A DNA stretch of 64,000 nucleotides from Rhodanobacter fulvus Jip2 (GCF_000264315.1 NZ_AJXU01000028.1:248001-312000); one strand, 5' to 3'. Shown: positions 1 through 11,055, numbered from the stretch's first letter. Numbers and translations: made by a program. Notes: generated from the sequence alone by a model not told the origin.

Positions 1-2059
<2,059 letters not shown>

Positions 2060-2122
2060 GGCTGGTCTCCGAAATCACGATGGCTGGATGATAACCCGCG
2101 CCTTGCCGGCCTCGTCCGGGGA

Positions 2123-2326
2123 TCAGGGCGAAGGCGATCCGGCCACGGCGGCGTTGAGCGCCGCCGCCAGCGCGGCATCGCCATTCAGCAGGTCGGACCA
2201 GTACAGCTCCAGTCCTTTGCGGCGGCCCTTTTCCACCAGCTTCAACCCCTGCGGGTCGATGGTGAGCGTATATGTCTCGTCACCAACGGCCAGGGACCGC
2301 TTCAGCGGCCGATCCAGCGGCGTCAC
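2123..2326 (-). CDS. small hypothetical protein
   Basis: A 67-residue protein if the GTG start is used; the same frame stays open to an ATG at 2428, giving 101 residues. The shorter form is preferred because the extra N-terminal stretch (many Ala, Gly, Pro) does not look like a folded segment, while the rest alternates charged and hydrophobic residues (VGDETYTLTIDPQGLKLVEK). No family is recognised. It lies between the sensor kinase and the hemerythrin gene on the same strand. No strong ribosome site was found for either start. Confidence 0.5.
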   Translation of the reverse strand: MTPLDRPLKRSLAVGDETYTLTIDPQGLKLVEKGRRKGLELYWSDLLNGDAALAAALNAAVAGSPSP

Positions 2327-2442
2327 GATCGCGCGCCTTGCATGTGGTTTGATGGGACGCGTTGTGCATTCATGACTTGCTCCGCTTGCCGCAGCCCGAC
2401 ATTCAGGACCGACCCCCCCGGGAGGCACCCTCTTTTGGCCGT

Positions 2443-2925
2443 CTATGCCGCCGCTTTCGCTTCGCTCTTGAACTGCTTCAGCAACTCGGCCTTGCGCGTT
2501 TCCATCTGCTCACCCAGGGCTTTCAGTTCCGCTGCGCTCATCAGCTTCTTCGCGCGCTTGAACATCTCCTTCTCTTCCTCGTCGGCATGGTGTTCGACCA
2601 GTTCCTTGAGCACCTTGGCGCGGCCGGAGAATTTCTCGCTGTCCGGAGCCGTACCTTGCAGATCGGGCAACACCAGATCACCGGCGGCGCGGTGCTCCTC
2701 CATCGCCTCGAAGTACATCTTGGCATCGTCGGACTTTTCCCCGGCCGCCTTGAACGCGGGATAGAAAATCTCTTCCTCGATGGTGGTGTGCGCCTTCAGC
2801 TGCGTGGCGATCTGCGACAGAAGCTCGGCGCGCTTCTTCACCGCGCGTGGCGTGGTCTCGGCCAGTTCGCCCAGCAGTGCGCGAACGGCCTGATGATCCT
2901 GGGTGAGCAGTTTGATGGCATCCAT
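2443..2925 (-). CDS. hemerythrin HHE-domain protein
   Basis: A 160-residue all-helical protein with the di-iron histidine/glutamate pattern of bacterial HHE hemerythrins: DHQAVRALL near residue 10, HTTIEEEIFYPAF near 45, EEHRAAGDLV near 75 and VEHHADEEEKEMF near 110. Such proteins bind O2, NO or iron, or act in oxidative and nitrosative defence; the exact role here is not determined. The ATG at 2925 is chosen over an in-frame start at 2958 because it begins MDAIKLLTQDH, as family members do, and AGGGA lies 7 nt upstream. The C-terminus is Lys/Ala-rich. Confidence 0.85.
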   Translation of the reverse strand: MDAIKLLTQDHQAVRALLGELAETTPRAVKKRAELLSQIATQLKAHTTIEEEIFYPAFKAAGEKSDDAKMYFEAMEEHRAAGDLVLPDLQGTAPDSEKFSGRAKVLKELVEHHADEEEKEMFKRAKKLMSAAELKALGEQMETRKAELLKQFKSEAKAAA

Positions 2926-3188
2926 AAAGGTGTCCCTGGGGAGTTGGGTGGAGAGCACGAGATTCCCTTACGTCGGATCAAGACAGCGTCAATCGCCATG
3001 GCGTCGTGCCCCGGCCTGCGGAGAACAGGCCTACTCGATCACGGCAAGCCGTCGCCTGGTGGTATCCGACGTTCACATTCCAGCGATTCGGCGTGGATCA
3101 TGCTTGTACGCGTTCCAACGTTTCATAGGGGAATCCGCATGCTTTACCGATTGTTCCTGCCGGCGCCACCGGCGCACGCTGACCGCGC

Positions 3189-3974
3189 GTGAATCCATTC
3201 ATCTCACCGCTGCTGGCGGCCTTTCTCGGCGGCTGCGTGGCGGCGGCTGCCACTGCCGTGGGCACCCTGCCGGCGCTGTTCGCGCGCACCATCGCGCAGC
3301 GCACGCAGGACACGATGTTCGGTTTCGGTGCCGGCGTGATGCTGGCGGCCAGCGCGTTTTCGCTGGCCCTGCCCGGCATCCACGCGGCGCAAAGCCACGG
3401 CGCCGGGCCATGGCATGCGGGCGGCATCGTGGCGGTGTCCATCCTGGTCGGTGCGTCGTTGCTGCTGTTGCTGGACCGGATCGTGCCGCACGAACATTTC
3501 ATCAAGGGGCCGGAGGGGCTGTCGTCGCAGCGGATCAAGCGCGCGTGGCTGTTCGTGTTCGCCATCTGCCTGCACAACCTGCCCGAGGGCCTGGCCATCG
3601 GCGTGGGCTTTGCCGGCACCGACACCGCGCACGGCCTGGCGCTGGCCACCGGCATCGCGATCCAGGACATTCCCGAGGGCCTGGTGGTGGCGGTGGCCTT
3701 GATGGCCGCCGGTTATGCGCGCGGTTATTCGGTGATGGTGGGCATGGCGTCGGGCTTGATCGAACCGGTAGGTGCGCTGATAGGCGCCGGCGTGGTGGTC
3801 GATTTCCCGCTGCTGCTGCCGGTAGGCCTGGGCTTCGCCGCGGGCGCGATGCTGTTCGTGGTGAGCCACGAAATCATCCCCGAGTCACACCGCCAGGGGC
3901 ACGAGAACTTCGCCACCGGCGGCCTGATGGTGGGCTTCGTGATGATGATGATGCTGGATACGGCGTTGGGTTGA
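3189..3974 (+). CDS. ZIP-family divalent metal transporter (GufA-like)
   Basis: A 261-residue inner-membrane protein with about eight hydrophobic segments. The metal-site signatures of ZIP carriers are present: HNLPEG in TM4, QDIPEG in TM5 and SHEIIPE in TM7. ZIP proteins move Zn, Fe or Mn into the cytoplasm; the substrate cannot be told from sequence. It lacks the long His-rich loop of many ZIPs. It converges on the manganese catalase gene, with a shared hairpin between them. A link between Mn uptake and the Mn enzyme is attractive but only inferred from position. Confidence 0.85.
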   Translation: MNPFISPLLAAFLGGCVAAAATAVGTLPALFARTIAQRTQDTMFGFGAGVMLAASAFSLALPGIHAAQSHGAGPWHAGGIVAVSILVGASLLLLLDRIVPHEHFIKGPEGLSSQRIKRAWLFVFAICLHNLPEGLAIGVGFAGTDTAHGLALATGIAIQDIPEGLVVAVALMAAGYARGYSVMVGMASGLIEPVGALIGAGVVVDFPLLLPVGLGFAAGAMLFVVSHEIIPESHRQGHENFATGGLMVGFVMMMMLDTALG

Positions 3975-3989
3975 GTGCGCCGCCGACAC

Positions 3990-4025
3990 GGCAAGGCCGG
4001 TATGCAAGCATGCCCCGGCCTTGCC
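3990..4025. terminator. bidirectional hairpin between convergent genes
   Basis: An 11-bp perfect stem (GGCAAGGCCGG pairing with CCGGCCTTGCC) with a 14-nt loop lies 16 bp after the ZIP stop and 8 bp before the catalase stop. There is no long T-tract, so termination strength is uncertain, but its place between two converging genes suggests it serves both. Confidence 0.6.
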
Positions 4026-4032
4026 CGGCCCA

Positions 4033-4941
4033 CTACTTCGAGCGGGTCTTTTTGCCGCCCTTCTTGCCGTTTTTCCCGGACCCCAGGTCGACGCCAGTGA
4101 CCGGGTCGAGGTTGGGGTCGGACTGGGTACGCCGGGCCATCTGGTTGAGCACGGCCTGCTCGTCCTTCGTCAGCGTGACCTCGGGCAAGCCGCTGCCGCC
4201 ATCCATCGCCAGGAACTTCTCGCGATCGCTGAGGTAATCGAAATTCTCGTCGCTGTTCCACGAACCGCGCATGTCGCCCTCCCCCTGCGAAGTATTCACA
4301 TAGGTATTGGCGAACTGCGGCATGCCGGGCAATTTGCCCGGCGGGAAGTTCGGCTCGATCGCGTACAACGCCTTCTCGAACGATTTCTGGTGCGACATCT
4401 CGCGCGTCATCAGGAAACCCAGCGCCTCCTTCACGCCCGGATCGGCGGTGACGTTAATCAGGCGCTCATAGACGATCTTGGCGCGAGCCTCGGCGGCGAT
4501 GTTGGAGCGCAGGTCGCAGGTGGGCTCGCCGAGGCTGTCGATGTAGCCCGCGGTCCACAGCTGGCCGCCGGAGTTGGTGAGCGCCGGGCCACCGCCGTAC
4601 AGCACCTGGGTGACGTGCGAGTCGTTGCCCGCGCCCTGCAGCGAGCGGAACAGCGCCGCCTCTTCCTCGACCGCCTCGGCCAGCTTTCCCTTGGCGCCCT
4701 TGTTCAGCATGGCCACGATGGTGCCGATGATTTCCAGGTGGCTCAGCTCCTCGGTGGCGATGTCCAGCAGCATGTCCTTGCGGCCAGCGTCGTCCTCGCC
4801 CAGGGCCTGGGTGAAGTAGCGCATCGCGGCGGCCAGTTCGCCTTGCGGGCCGCCGAACTGTTCCAGCATCAGGTTGGCGAGTCCGGGGTTGCACTCGGAA
4901 ACGCGGACGGAATATTGCAGTCGCTTGTTGTGGGCAAACAT
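4033..4941 (-). CDS. manganese (non-haem) catalase
   Basis: A 302-residue protein that dismutates H2O2 with a di-manganese centre inside a four-helix bundle. Metal-ligand segments are visible: an early Glu in LANLMLEQFGG, the ExxH pair in DIATEELSHLEI, a Glu in AAEARAKIVYERL, and a His in TREMSHQKSFEKAL. The C-terminus carries a Lys/Gly-rich tail seen in many proteobacterial members. The start MFAHNKRLQYSV has AGGAGA 5 nt upstream; the open frame extends to 5139 but that part shows no homology signal. It is probably cytoplasmic and a stress-phase defence enzyme. Confidence 0.93.
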   Translation of the reverse strand: MFAHNKRLQYSVRVSECNPGLANLMLEQFGGPQGELAAAMRYFTQALGEDDAGRKDMLLDIATEELSHLEIIGTIVAMLNKGAKGKLAEAVEEEAALFRSLQGAGNDSHVTQVLYGGGPALTNSGGQLWTAGYIDSLGEPTCDLRSNIAAEARAKIVYERLINVTADPGVKEALGFLMTREMSHQKSFEKALYAIEPNFPPGKLPGMPQFANTYVNTSQGEGDMRGSWNSDENFDYLSDREKFLAMDGGSGLPEVTLTKDEQAVLNQMARRTQSDPNLDPVTGVDLGSGKNGKKGGKKTRSK

Positions 4942-5265
4942 GGAGCTCTCCTGTGGCGGGTGGGCCTCGAAGCACATCGCTGCCTGTTCGTCCACGGATG
5001 CCGGATGCGTGTTGCCATCGGGTGTCGCGGGTGGGCGCAAGCGATGCCGACGAGGGTCAGGCCGATGGGCCGGCCATGCTGGAAATCCCCGGGGAAACGG
5101 TCGGCGAAGCTCGCCGACATCCTTGTCGGATGGATGCATTGGGAGGACGGCCAGACTTGCCCATGGCGCATCAATGCCACGTCAAAAAATGCGTGTTGCG
5201 GAAAGTCATGCCACGCGTTCGCGGCGCTTTCATGAGCCGCGGTTCAGCGTAGCGTTCCCCTTGCT
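4942..5265. other. intergenic region between divergent genes
   Basis: Roughly 320 bp separate the catalase start from the hydrolase start. It must hold both promoters. Apart from the catalase ribosome site (AGGAGA) no clear operator, RNA or small gene was recognised. Confidence 0.5.
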
Positions 5266-5277
5266 GTGGACGTGACG

Positions 5278-5856
5278 ATGCCCGCGTCTCCCGAGCCCCT
5301 GAAGATCGACAAGCACACCGCCCTGCTGATCGTGGACATGATCAACGACTTCGATTTCGAGGGCGGCGAGGCCTTGCTCGGCCACACGCGCAAGGTGGTG
5401 CCCGCGATCCAGGCGCTGCGCAAGGCCATGACGGCGATGGGTTGCCCGGTGGTGTTCTGCAACGACAACTTCGGCCAGTGGCGATCGGATTTCCGCCAGG
5501 TGGTGGAGCACTGCTGCGCCAGCGACGCGCGCGGCGGCGCGGTCTGCCGCGCCGTCAGGCCGGTGGCGGACGATTACTTCGTGCTGAAGCCGCGCCATTC
5601 CGCGTTCTATGGCACGCCGATGGAAACCCTGCTGGAGGAGATCGAGGCCACCTGCCTGGTGGTGGTCGGCATCGCGGGCGACGGCTGCGTGCTCAGCACC
5701 GCCAGCGACGCGCACATCCGCCAGCACAAGGTGATGGTGCCGCGCGACTGCATGGCCAGCATCACGGACGAGCGCAATCGAAACGCCATCGGTTACCTGT
5801 CCGAATCGTTGCGCCTGGATACGCGGCCATCGACGGCGCTGATGGCGTCCGGCTGA
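5278..5856 (+). CDS. isochorismatase-family cysteine hydrolase
   Basis: A 192-residue cytoplasmic alpha/beta protein of the isochorismatase/nicotinamidase fold. The catalytic triad can be read: Asp in ALLIVDMINDFDF, Lys in FVLKPRHSAF, and the nucleophilic Cys in VGIAGDGCVLSTA after the cis-peptide strand. The substrate is not determinable; members hydrolyse N-carbamoyl or amide compounds, nicotinamide or isochorismate. A GTG 12 nt upstream (5266) is an equally possible start, and neither has a convincing ribosome site. Its stop lies 4 bp from the stop of the converging dehydrogenase gene. A second, distinct family member is at 61228-61776. Confidence 0.82.
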   Translation: MPASPEPLKIDKHTALLIVDMINDFDFEGGEALLGHTRKVVPAIQALRKAMTAMGCPVVFCNDNFGQWRSDFRQVVEHCCASDARGGAVCRAVRPVADDYFVLKPRHSAFYGTPMETLLEEIEATCLVVVGIAGDGCVLSTASDAHIRQHKVMVPRDCMASITDERNRNAIGYLSESLRLDTRPSTALMASG

Positions 5857-5860
5857 GCAT

Positions 5861-7027
5861 TCAGGGCGTCAGCACGATCTTGCGGCAGTCGTCCTCCTTC
5901 TCCTCGAACATCTCGTAGCCGCGGGCGGCGTCGGCCAGCTTCATGCGGTGGCTGATGATCACGTCCGGCTGCAGTTCGCCGTCCTCGATGTATTGCAGCA
6001 GGCGCGGCAGGTACTTCTGCACATGGGTCTGGCCCATCGCGAAGCTGAGCCCCTTGTCGAACGCGTCGCCGATCATGAACGCGTGCACGAAGCCGGCGTA
6101 AACCCCGGGGATGCTGACCACGCCGCCGCGCCGCGTTACCGCGATGCACTGGCGCAGCGCGTGGCCGCTGCTGGTTTCGGCCTTGATCGCGGTGAGCGTG
6201 GTTTCCACCGCGCTGCCCTTGGCCTCGAAACCGATGGCGTCGATGCTGGCATCCACGCCGCGGCCCTGGGTGGCCTCCATGATGGTGGTGATGAAGTCGT
6301 CGTCCTGGTCGAAATTGACCGGTATCACACCGTAGGTATCGGCGGCGAAGCGCAGGCGGTAATCCACCTGGTCGATCATGTAGATGGTTTCGGCGCCCAT
6401 CAGCCGCGCGCAGGCGGCGGTCATCATCCCGACCGGGCCGGCACCGAAGATGGCCACGCTGCAACCTGGCTTGATCCTGGCATTCTCCGCAGCCTGGTAG
6501 CCGGTGGGCAGAATGTCGGACAGAAACAATACGCGCTCGTCGTCGAGGCTGCCCGGCACCGCAAAGGGGCCCACATTGGCCTTGGGTACGCGCACCAGTT
6601 CGCTCTGACCGCCGGGCACCCCGCCGTAGAGATGGCTGTAGCCGAACAGCGCCGCCGGCGGCGTGATGTGCGAGCGCTCCAGCAAGGTGGCGCCGGCCAC
6701 CGTGTTGGTGGTTTCGCAGCAAGCGTATTGCTCCAGCGCGCAGAAGAAGCATTGGCCGCAGGCGATCACGAACGGGATCACCACGCGATCGCCGCGCTGC
6801 ACCGCGGTCACCTCGGGGCCGGCGTCCTCCACCACGCCCATGAACTCGTGGCCCAGGATGTCGCCGTCCTTCATCGCGGGAATCTTGCCGCGATACAGGT
6901 GCAGGTCCGAGCCGCAGATGGCGGTGGCGGTAACCCGCAGGATGATGTCGTCGGCTTGTTCGATGGCCGGGTCGGGAACGGTTTCGACGCGGACGTCGCG
7001 GGCGCCGTGATAGGTCAATGCGCGCAT
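5861..7027 (-). CDS. zinc-dependent alcohol dehydrogenase (formaldehyde dehydrogenase-like MDR)
   Basis: A 388-residue medium-chain dehydrogenase. The catalytic zinc site is read in TAICGSDLH and [12 protein letters not shown], the structural zinc lobe in [16 protein letters not shown] (four Cys), and the NAD(P) fold in [13 protein letters not shown]. Its closest look is to glutathione-independent formaldehyde dehydrogenase-type enzymes often annotated as zinc-dependent alcohol dehydrogenases; the substrate is unproven. The start MRALTYHG at 7027 has GAGGT 7 nt upstream; the 33-residue upstream extension is not family-like. Confidence 0.88.
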   Translation of the reverse strand: MRALTYHGARDVRVETVPDPAIEQADDIILRVTATAICGSDLHLYRGKIPAMKDGDILGHEFMGVVEDAGPEVTAVQRGDRVVIPFVIACGQCFFCALEQYACCETTNTVAGATLLERSHITPPAALFGYSHLYGGVPGGQSELVRVPKANVGPFAVPGSLDDERVLFLSDILPTGYQAAENARIKPGCSVAIFGAGPVGMMTAACARLMGAETIYMIDQVDYRLRFAADTYGVIPVNFDQDDDFITTIMEATQGRGVDASIDAIGFEAKGSAVETTLTAIKAETSSGHALRQCIAVTRRGGVVSIPGVYAGFVHAFMIGDAFDKGLSFAMGQTHVQKYLPRLLQYIEDGELQPDVIISHRMKLADAARGYEMFEEKEDDCRKIVLTP

Positions 7028-7315
7028 GGCGATTACCTCGATGAAGGTCCGGGAACGGCCCCATGGCGGCGCGATGTCGGCTGGCCTCTCCCGCGGTGGT
7101 GTCGCCGCGTGGGGCGGGGCGCGCATCGTGCTGGATGTCGCGTCAGCGCAAGGTCAATGGATAGCGCATGCGGCGCGATCAATGCTGACAGAGGTTGAAC
7201 GTTGCCTAGCCATCGTCGTCACGCGCGGGCTTGTCTACTGCCGACGGCACGGCGACTCCCCCTCGCCACAACCCGATCGGCGCCCGACGCCGGCACCCAA
7301 GGAGAGCACTGAACC

Positions 7316-7768
7316 ATGAACAACGATCACGACATCAAGGTACTGAACAGTCTCGTCGAAACCACCCTGGACAGCGCCGAAGGCTATGCCGAGGCGGCCA
7401 AGGACGCCAAGAGCGCGCAGCTCGTGTCGCTGTTCCAGGGACGCGCCAGCGAACGCCGCCGTGCGGCCTCGACGCTGCAGCAATGCGTGCGTTCGCTGGG
7501 CGGCGAGCCCGAGGACGACGGCACCGTGCTGGCCTCGGCGCATCGCATGTTCGTGAACCTGCGCACCAGCATCACCACCGCCGACAACACCGCCGTGGTG
7601 GACGAGGTGGAACGCGGCGAGGACCACATCAAGCACAAGTTCGACGAAGCGATGAACGACAACGCACTGTCGCCGCCGGCCCTGTCGGCGATCACCGATG
7701 TCTATACCTCGGTGCGCAGCGGCCACGACCAGATGCGCGACCTGAAGCAGATGCTGCACGCGGCCTGA
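7316..7768 (+). CDS. PA2169-family four-helix-bundle protein (DUF2383)
   Basis: A 150-residue helical protein matching the PA2169/DUF2383 ferritin-like family: VLNSLVETTLDSAEGYAEAA at the N-terminus, a middle RASERRRAASTLQQ helix and a C-terminal helix ending in LKQMLHAA. Members resemble ferritin-like bundles and are often induced by stress or stationary phase; biochemical function is unknown. GGAGAG lies 9 nt before the ATG. It sits with other probable stress genes (catalase, YihY, DUF3606). Confidence 0.85.
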   Translation: MNNDHDIKVLNSLVETTLDSAEGYAEAAKDAKSAQLVSLFQGRASERRRAASTLQQCVRSLGGEPEDDGTVLASAHRMFVNLRTSITTADNTAVVDEVERGEDHIKHKFDEAMNDNALSPPALSAITDVYTSVRSGHDQMRDLKQMLHAA

Positions 7769-7805
7769 GCGCGGCGGCCCGAGCACTCAGGCCGCATCAC
7801 CGGGC

Positions 7806-7830
7806 GGGGCCGGCTTTCCGCAGCGGCCCC
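7806..7830. terminator. possible hairpin between convergent genes
   Basis: GGGGCCG pairs with CGGCCCC across an 11-nt loop in the 72-bp gap between the convergent DUF2383 gene and the small gene at 7841. The stem is short and has no T-tract on either strand. Confidence 0.35.
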
Positions 7831-7840
7831 GTTCCGCGCG

Positions 7841-8110
7841 TCATTGCTGCGCTTCGTCCTCGCCAGTGATGCCGACGTCGCGGTCGCCCACCTTCCGATA
7901 GTTTCCGTCGCCCGTGGGCGTGGTGAATTCGGACGCTTCATCGCGCTGCGCGCCCACGCCGCTTTCACCCACGCGCCGCGTGTCGCCTTGCGGTGCGGTG
8001 CCGGTATCGTCCCGGGCCGCATCCGCAGCCTGCGCGGGCGAATCGACGGGGCTGGCTGTGTCGTCCGGCCGCGGATGATCGTCGCGGTTGTGGCGGGAAT
8101 CCTGGGTCAT
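7841..8110 (-). CDS. small hydrophilic hypothetical protein
   Basis: An 89-residue protein almost without hydrophobic residues, rich in Asp, Arg, Thr and Gly, predicted disordered. The start MTQDSRHNRDD has GAGGAG 8 nt upstream. The C-terminal part (TTPTGDGNYRKVGDRDVG) resembles short stress-associated hydrophilic proteins of this order, but no family can be named. It converges on the DUF2383 gene and is divergent from yihY. Confidence 0.6.
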   Translation of the reverse strand: MTQDSRHNRDDHPRPDDTASPVDSPAQAADAARDDTGTAPQGDTRRVGESGVGAQRDEASEFTTPTGDGNYRKVGDRDVGITGEDEAQQ

Positions 8111-8283
8111 GGTGCGTGCTCCTCGGTACGGGCCTGCAGTGTCGGCACCGGCAGGTAGGCGGAGCGAGAAATATTCGTGCGCGGCCGCGAAACGTTGCGC
8201 GTGCCCTGAGCCGCGGCGAACGTAAAACGCTGCGTTCACCAGCACCATGCGATCCCCATCGCACCCGTCATCGAGGGACGCCC

Positions 8284-9153
8284 ATGCGCGTATCGCAATT
8301 CGCCGTAGCCATGCGCAAGGCCATCAGTGGCGTGGGCGACGACGCGCTGCTGACCCGCGCCGCCGCCGTCGCGTTTTATTCGGCGCTGTCGTTTGCGCCG
8401 CTGATCGTATTGCTGCTGTGGGTGCTGGCGGCGCTGCGTCCGGAGTGGCAGGGACAGCTCACCGATGGCCTGGCCACGATGCTGGGCGAAAAGGCCGCTG
8501 GCGCCATCACGCTGGTGCTGCAAAACGCGGAATCGACGCCGACGCTGGGCAACATCGCCGGCATCGCGGGGCTGGGCATCACGCTGTTCAGCGCCTCGGC
8601 GGTGTTTGCGCAACTGCAGGGTGCGCTCAATGCCATCTGGAACATCGAGGCGAAACCGGGAAAGGCCATCACAGCCTGGTTGTGGGCACGGGCACGGGCG
8701 ATCAGCCTGCTGATCGGCGTGGCGTTCCTGATGATCGTGTCGTTCGTGGTGAGCACGGCGATCGGCATCTTCGTGCCCGCCGATTCACTGGCCTGGACGA
8801 TCGCCGAGCGGATCATCTCGGTGCTGGTTTTCATCGCCGCGTTCGGCGCGATGTACCGCGTGCTGCCCGATGCGCGGATCGCCTGGGCCGACGCGTGGCG
8901 TGGCGCGCTGCTCACGACGGTGCTGTTCATCGCGGGCAAGTGGGCGATCGACCTGTACATCCGGCACGCCAGCGTGGGTGGCGCCTACGGCTCCGCCGGC
9001 GCGCTGGTGGTGTTGCTTACCTGGGTGTACTACGCCGCCATTATCGTGCTGATGGGTGCCGAACTCACCCATGGCCTGTCCGTCGCCCGTGGCGAGCCGG
9101 TCAAGCCGCAGCCTCAGGCGGAACCCACCGACGATACCCACCCCCCGCGCTGA
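8284..9153 (+). CDS. YihY/BrkB-family inner-membrane protein
   Basis: A 289-residue integral membrane protein with about six hydrophobic helices and the YihY/virulence-factor-BrkB signatures (RAAAVAFYSALSFAPLIVLL at residues 25-44; GSAGALVVLLTWVYYAAIIV near residues 239-258). Once called RNase BN, the family is now regarded as a membrane transporter or envelope protein of unclear substrate. The hydrophilic tail is rich in Pro and Gln. The start has GAGGGA 4 nt upstream. It is followed at 66 bp by a DUF3606 gene on the same strand. Confidence 0.88.
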   Translation: MRVSQFAVAMRKAISGVGDDALLTRAAAVAFYSALSFAPLIVLLLWVLAALRPEWQGQLTDGLATMLGEKAAGAITLVLQNAESTPTLGNIAGIAGLGITLFSASAVFAQLQGALNAIWNIEAKPGKAITAWLWARARAISLLIGVAFLMIVSFVVSTAIGIFVPADSLAWTIAERIISVLVFIAAFGAMYRVLPDARIAWADAWRGALLTTVLFIAGKWAIDLYIRHASVGGAYGSAGALVVLLTWVYYAAIIVLMGAELTHGLSVARGEPVKPQPQAEPTDDTHPPR

Positions 9154-9218
9154 TGGATCGACGACGCGTTCACCCCGGACATGCGACATCTGTCGTGAGC
9201 CTCCGGAGGATCGATGCC

Positions 9219-9395
9219 ATGAGCGACGACAAGAACCTGCGCGCACCCGCCGATGCCCAGCGCGTGAACCTGGGCGAGGATTACGAAGTGCGATATTGGA
9301 CGTCCAAATGGAACACCACGCCCGAGCGCCTGCGCGCTGCCGTCGAGAAGGTGGGCGTGATGGCGGACGATGTGGAGCAGGAGTTGCGGCGGTAG
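9219..9395 (+). CDS. DUF3606 domain protein
   Basis: A 58-residue protein matching DUF3606: a short N-terminus, VNLGEDYEVRYWTSKW, then a predicted helix-turn-helix-like segment (TPERLRAAVEKVG) ending shortly after. Function unknown; members are small, basic or neutral proteins common in Proteobacteria. CGGAGGA lies 8 nt before the ATG. Probably co-transcribed with yihY. Confidence 0.8.
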   Translation: MSDDKNLRAPADAQRVNLGEDYEVRYWTSKWNTTPERLRAAVEKVGVMADDVEQELRR

Positions 9396-9402
9396 CGAAA
9401 AA

Positions 9403-9538
9403 GCGCCCTCATCCGCCTGCGGCACCTTCTCCCGCGTAGCGGGAGAAGGGTAAGGCAGAGCGTCGCGCGGGAGGCTCGATCCGAGCGTTTCCCTTCCCCC
9501 GCTTGCGGGGGAAGGTGCCGCAGGCGGATGAGGGCGCT
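9403..9538. repeat. inverted pair of REP-like palindromes (CCCTCATCCGCCTGCGGCAC type)
   Basis: Two arms (9403-9450 and 9491-9538) are near-perfect reverse complements. Each starts GCGCCCTCATCCGCCTGCGG and contains a small hairpin of the form CTTCTCCCGC-GCGGGAGAAG. A second pair with the same motif is at 33032-33172. The pair lies between the converging DUF3606 and beta-barrel genes and could also stop transcription. Confidence 0.85.
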
Positions 9539-9544
9539 CCTGCT

Positions 9545-10384
9545 TCAGAACCGGAAGCGTGCAAACAGCGACGGCCCCGACAGCTTCATGTCGAGGCTGT
9601 CGTTGAAGCGTTCCCGGTGCTGATGCAACGAAATCTTGCTGTAGCCGTACTCTGCGCCAAAGCCCACGTGTTGCCAGGGGTACCATTCGACGCCCACCGA
9701 CGCGTTGTAGATATGGCCGCCCAGACGGCTGCTGTTGCGCTTGACGCCGGACAGGTCCACGTACATGCGCACGTTGTTGTCGAATGCGTGGCGCCAACCC
9801 AATTGCAGCATCGGCGCCCACGCCGTCTCGTTGGAGCTGGAGGAGGCCTGCACCACTTCGTCGTTCAGCGATGCTTCGCCGCTGATGCCCGCATGGATGC
9901 CGTAATAGGCCGCACCCAGGCCCACGCCGAATACGTCGTTGCCGCTGCCGATCCACCAGCGGTACGCCGCGCTGCCGAAGTTGAAGTTGAGCTTGCCGCG
10001 CACGCTGGCCGAGGCGAGGTAGTCGTTGCCGCCGTAGGAGAAATCGTGGGTCATTGATTTGGAGCGCGTTCGATGCGCGTTGTAGTAATCGAACGAGAAA
10101 CCCTGGTGGTCGCCGATCAGCAGATCCAGTCGTACGCGCGGCGTGGTCCTGTGGGCGTCGAAACCAAGATCGCTTTCCAGATCGACCGCGCCGTAATTGT
10201 CGCCGCTCTTGTCGCTGGCGCCGATGACCGTATCCATGTGCGTGTAGTAGCCGCCCACCGACAGGTTGACGCGATCGAGCGCAGGCGACTGTTGGGCGAA
10301 CGCCGCGGTAGCGAGCAACGCCAGTGGAAGCGGCAGCAAGCGACGGACTCGGCGGTGCGCGCCGGGGGAAATTCCACCATTCAT
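9545..10384 (-). CDS. outer-membrane beta-barrel protein, hypothetical
   Basis: A 279-residue protein with a signal peptide (PLALLATAAFA then Gln-Gln) followed by alternating amphipathic strands ending in a C-terminal Phe (SLFARFRF), the usual outer-membrane insertion signature. Repeated Tyr/Gly-rich strands such as LSVGGYYTHMDTV and FGAEYGYSKISL support a small barrel. No transporter or enzyme family is recognised. The start MNGGISPG is chosen for the GGAG 10 nt upstream; a longer frame reaches 10420. Confidence 0.7.
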   Translation of the reverse strand: MNGGISPGAHRRVRRLLPLPLALLATAAFAQQSPALDRVNLSVGGYYTHMDTVIGASDKSGDNYGAVDLESDLGFDAHRTTPRVRLDLLIGDHQGFSFDYYNAHRTRSKSMTHDFSYGGNDYLASASVRGKLNFNFGSAAYRWWIGSGNDVFGVGLGAAYYGIHAGISGEASLNDEVVQASSSSNETAWAPMLQLGWRHAFDNNVRMYVDLSGVKRNSSRLGGHIYNASVGVEWYPWQHVGFGAEYGYSKISLHQHRERFNDSLDMKLSGPSLFARFRF

Positions 10385-10605
10385 TTTCTTTGAACTCCGG
10401 GGGATCGGGGAGGCTCGCAATTTAATCAGCGCGTCGTGTAGGCCTCGTTTATGCCCCTGGCGCGCAGCAAAACATTCCCCATCGATTCATCACGCCACAG
10501 GGACTTTTGCGGCGGCATCCTGCGCACATTCGAAAGTACGCGGCCCGGCACGTTGGCCCGGCTTGCGATCATTGGTTGACCCTCCCCCCGATCTGCGAGG
10601 CAAAC

Positions 10606-10821
10606 ATGGATATCGTCGTCACGGATCCACGCTGTGTGACCGGTCTCGGCGGCAGCGACATGCAGTACGTGCCACCGGCGCCGTCACCGCCGACACCCAC
10701 CGACCCCACCCAGCCGGGCGAACCGGTACAGACGCCGCCGGAACCTGGGCTGCCGCCGGTGGAGCCGCACAACCCGGATCTTCCCGAGCGCCCCTTGCGT
10801 GCCCACGGCGAGGCGGGCTGA
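10606..10821 (+). CDS. small proline-rich hypothetical protein
   Basis: A 71-residue protein. The first 20 residues (MDIVVTDPRCVTGLGGSDMQ) look structured; the rest is Pro-, Glu- and Thr-rich (over one third Pro) and probably disordered. GAGG precedes the ATG. The stop is only 5 bp before the metallothionein-like gene, so the two are likely co-transcribed. No family is recognised. Confidence 0.55.
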   Translation: MDIVVTDPRCVTGLGGSDMQYVPPAPSPPTPTDPTQPGEPVQTPPEPGLPPVEPHNPDLPERPLRAHGEAG

Positions 10822-10826
10822 TCCGC

Positions 10827-11030
10827 ATGGACGCAGAGATCAACCAGCGCTGCGCCCATCCCGCGTGCGGCTGCCAGACGCGGGTGGACGATCCCTATTG
10901 CAGCGATTATTGCCGCCAGAAAATCGAAAGGCCGGGTGCAAGCGCGGGTGCGCCTTGCGAATGCGACCACGCGCCATGCCGCGAGCGGCAGGCGCATGCG
11001 CGCAACCACCTTCGGCCGGTCGAGGGCTGA
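10827..11030 (+). CDS. metallothionein-like Cys/His-rich protein
   Basis: A 67-residue protein with Cys9, His11, Cys14, Cys16, Cys25, Cys29, Cys44, Cys46, His48 and Cys51. The spacing follows cyanobacterial SmtA and Pseudomonas BmtA metallothioneins: C-x-[CH]-x2-C-x-C, then Y-C-S-x2-C, then C-x-C-x-H-x2-C. The third ligand of the first cluster is His where SmtA has Cys, and the final Cys is missing. Expected to bind Zn, Cd or Cu in the cytoplasm. It follows the Pro-rich gene by 5 bp and converges on ku. Confidence 0.72.
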   Translation: MDAEINQRCAHPACGCQTRVDDPYCSDYCRQKIERPGASAGAPCECDHAPCRERQAHARNHLRPVEG

Positions 11031-11055
11031 CGCACGAGGGCGCGGCCCTGCGTCC

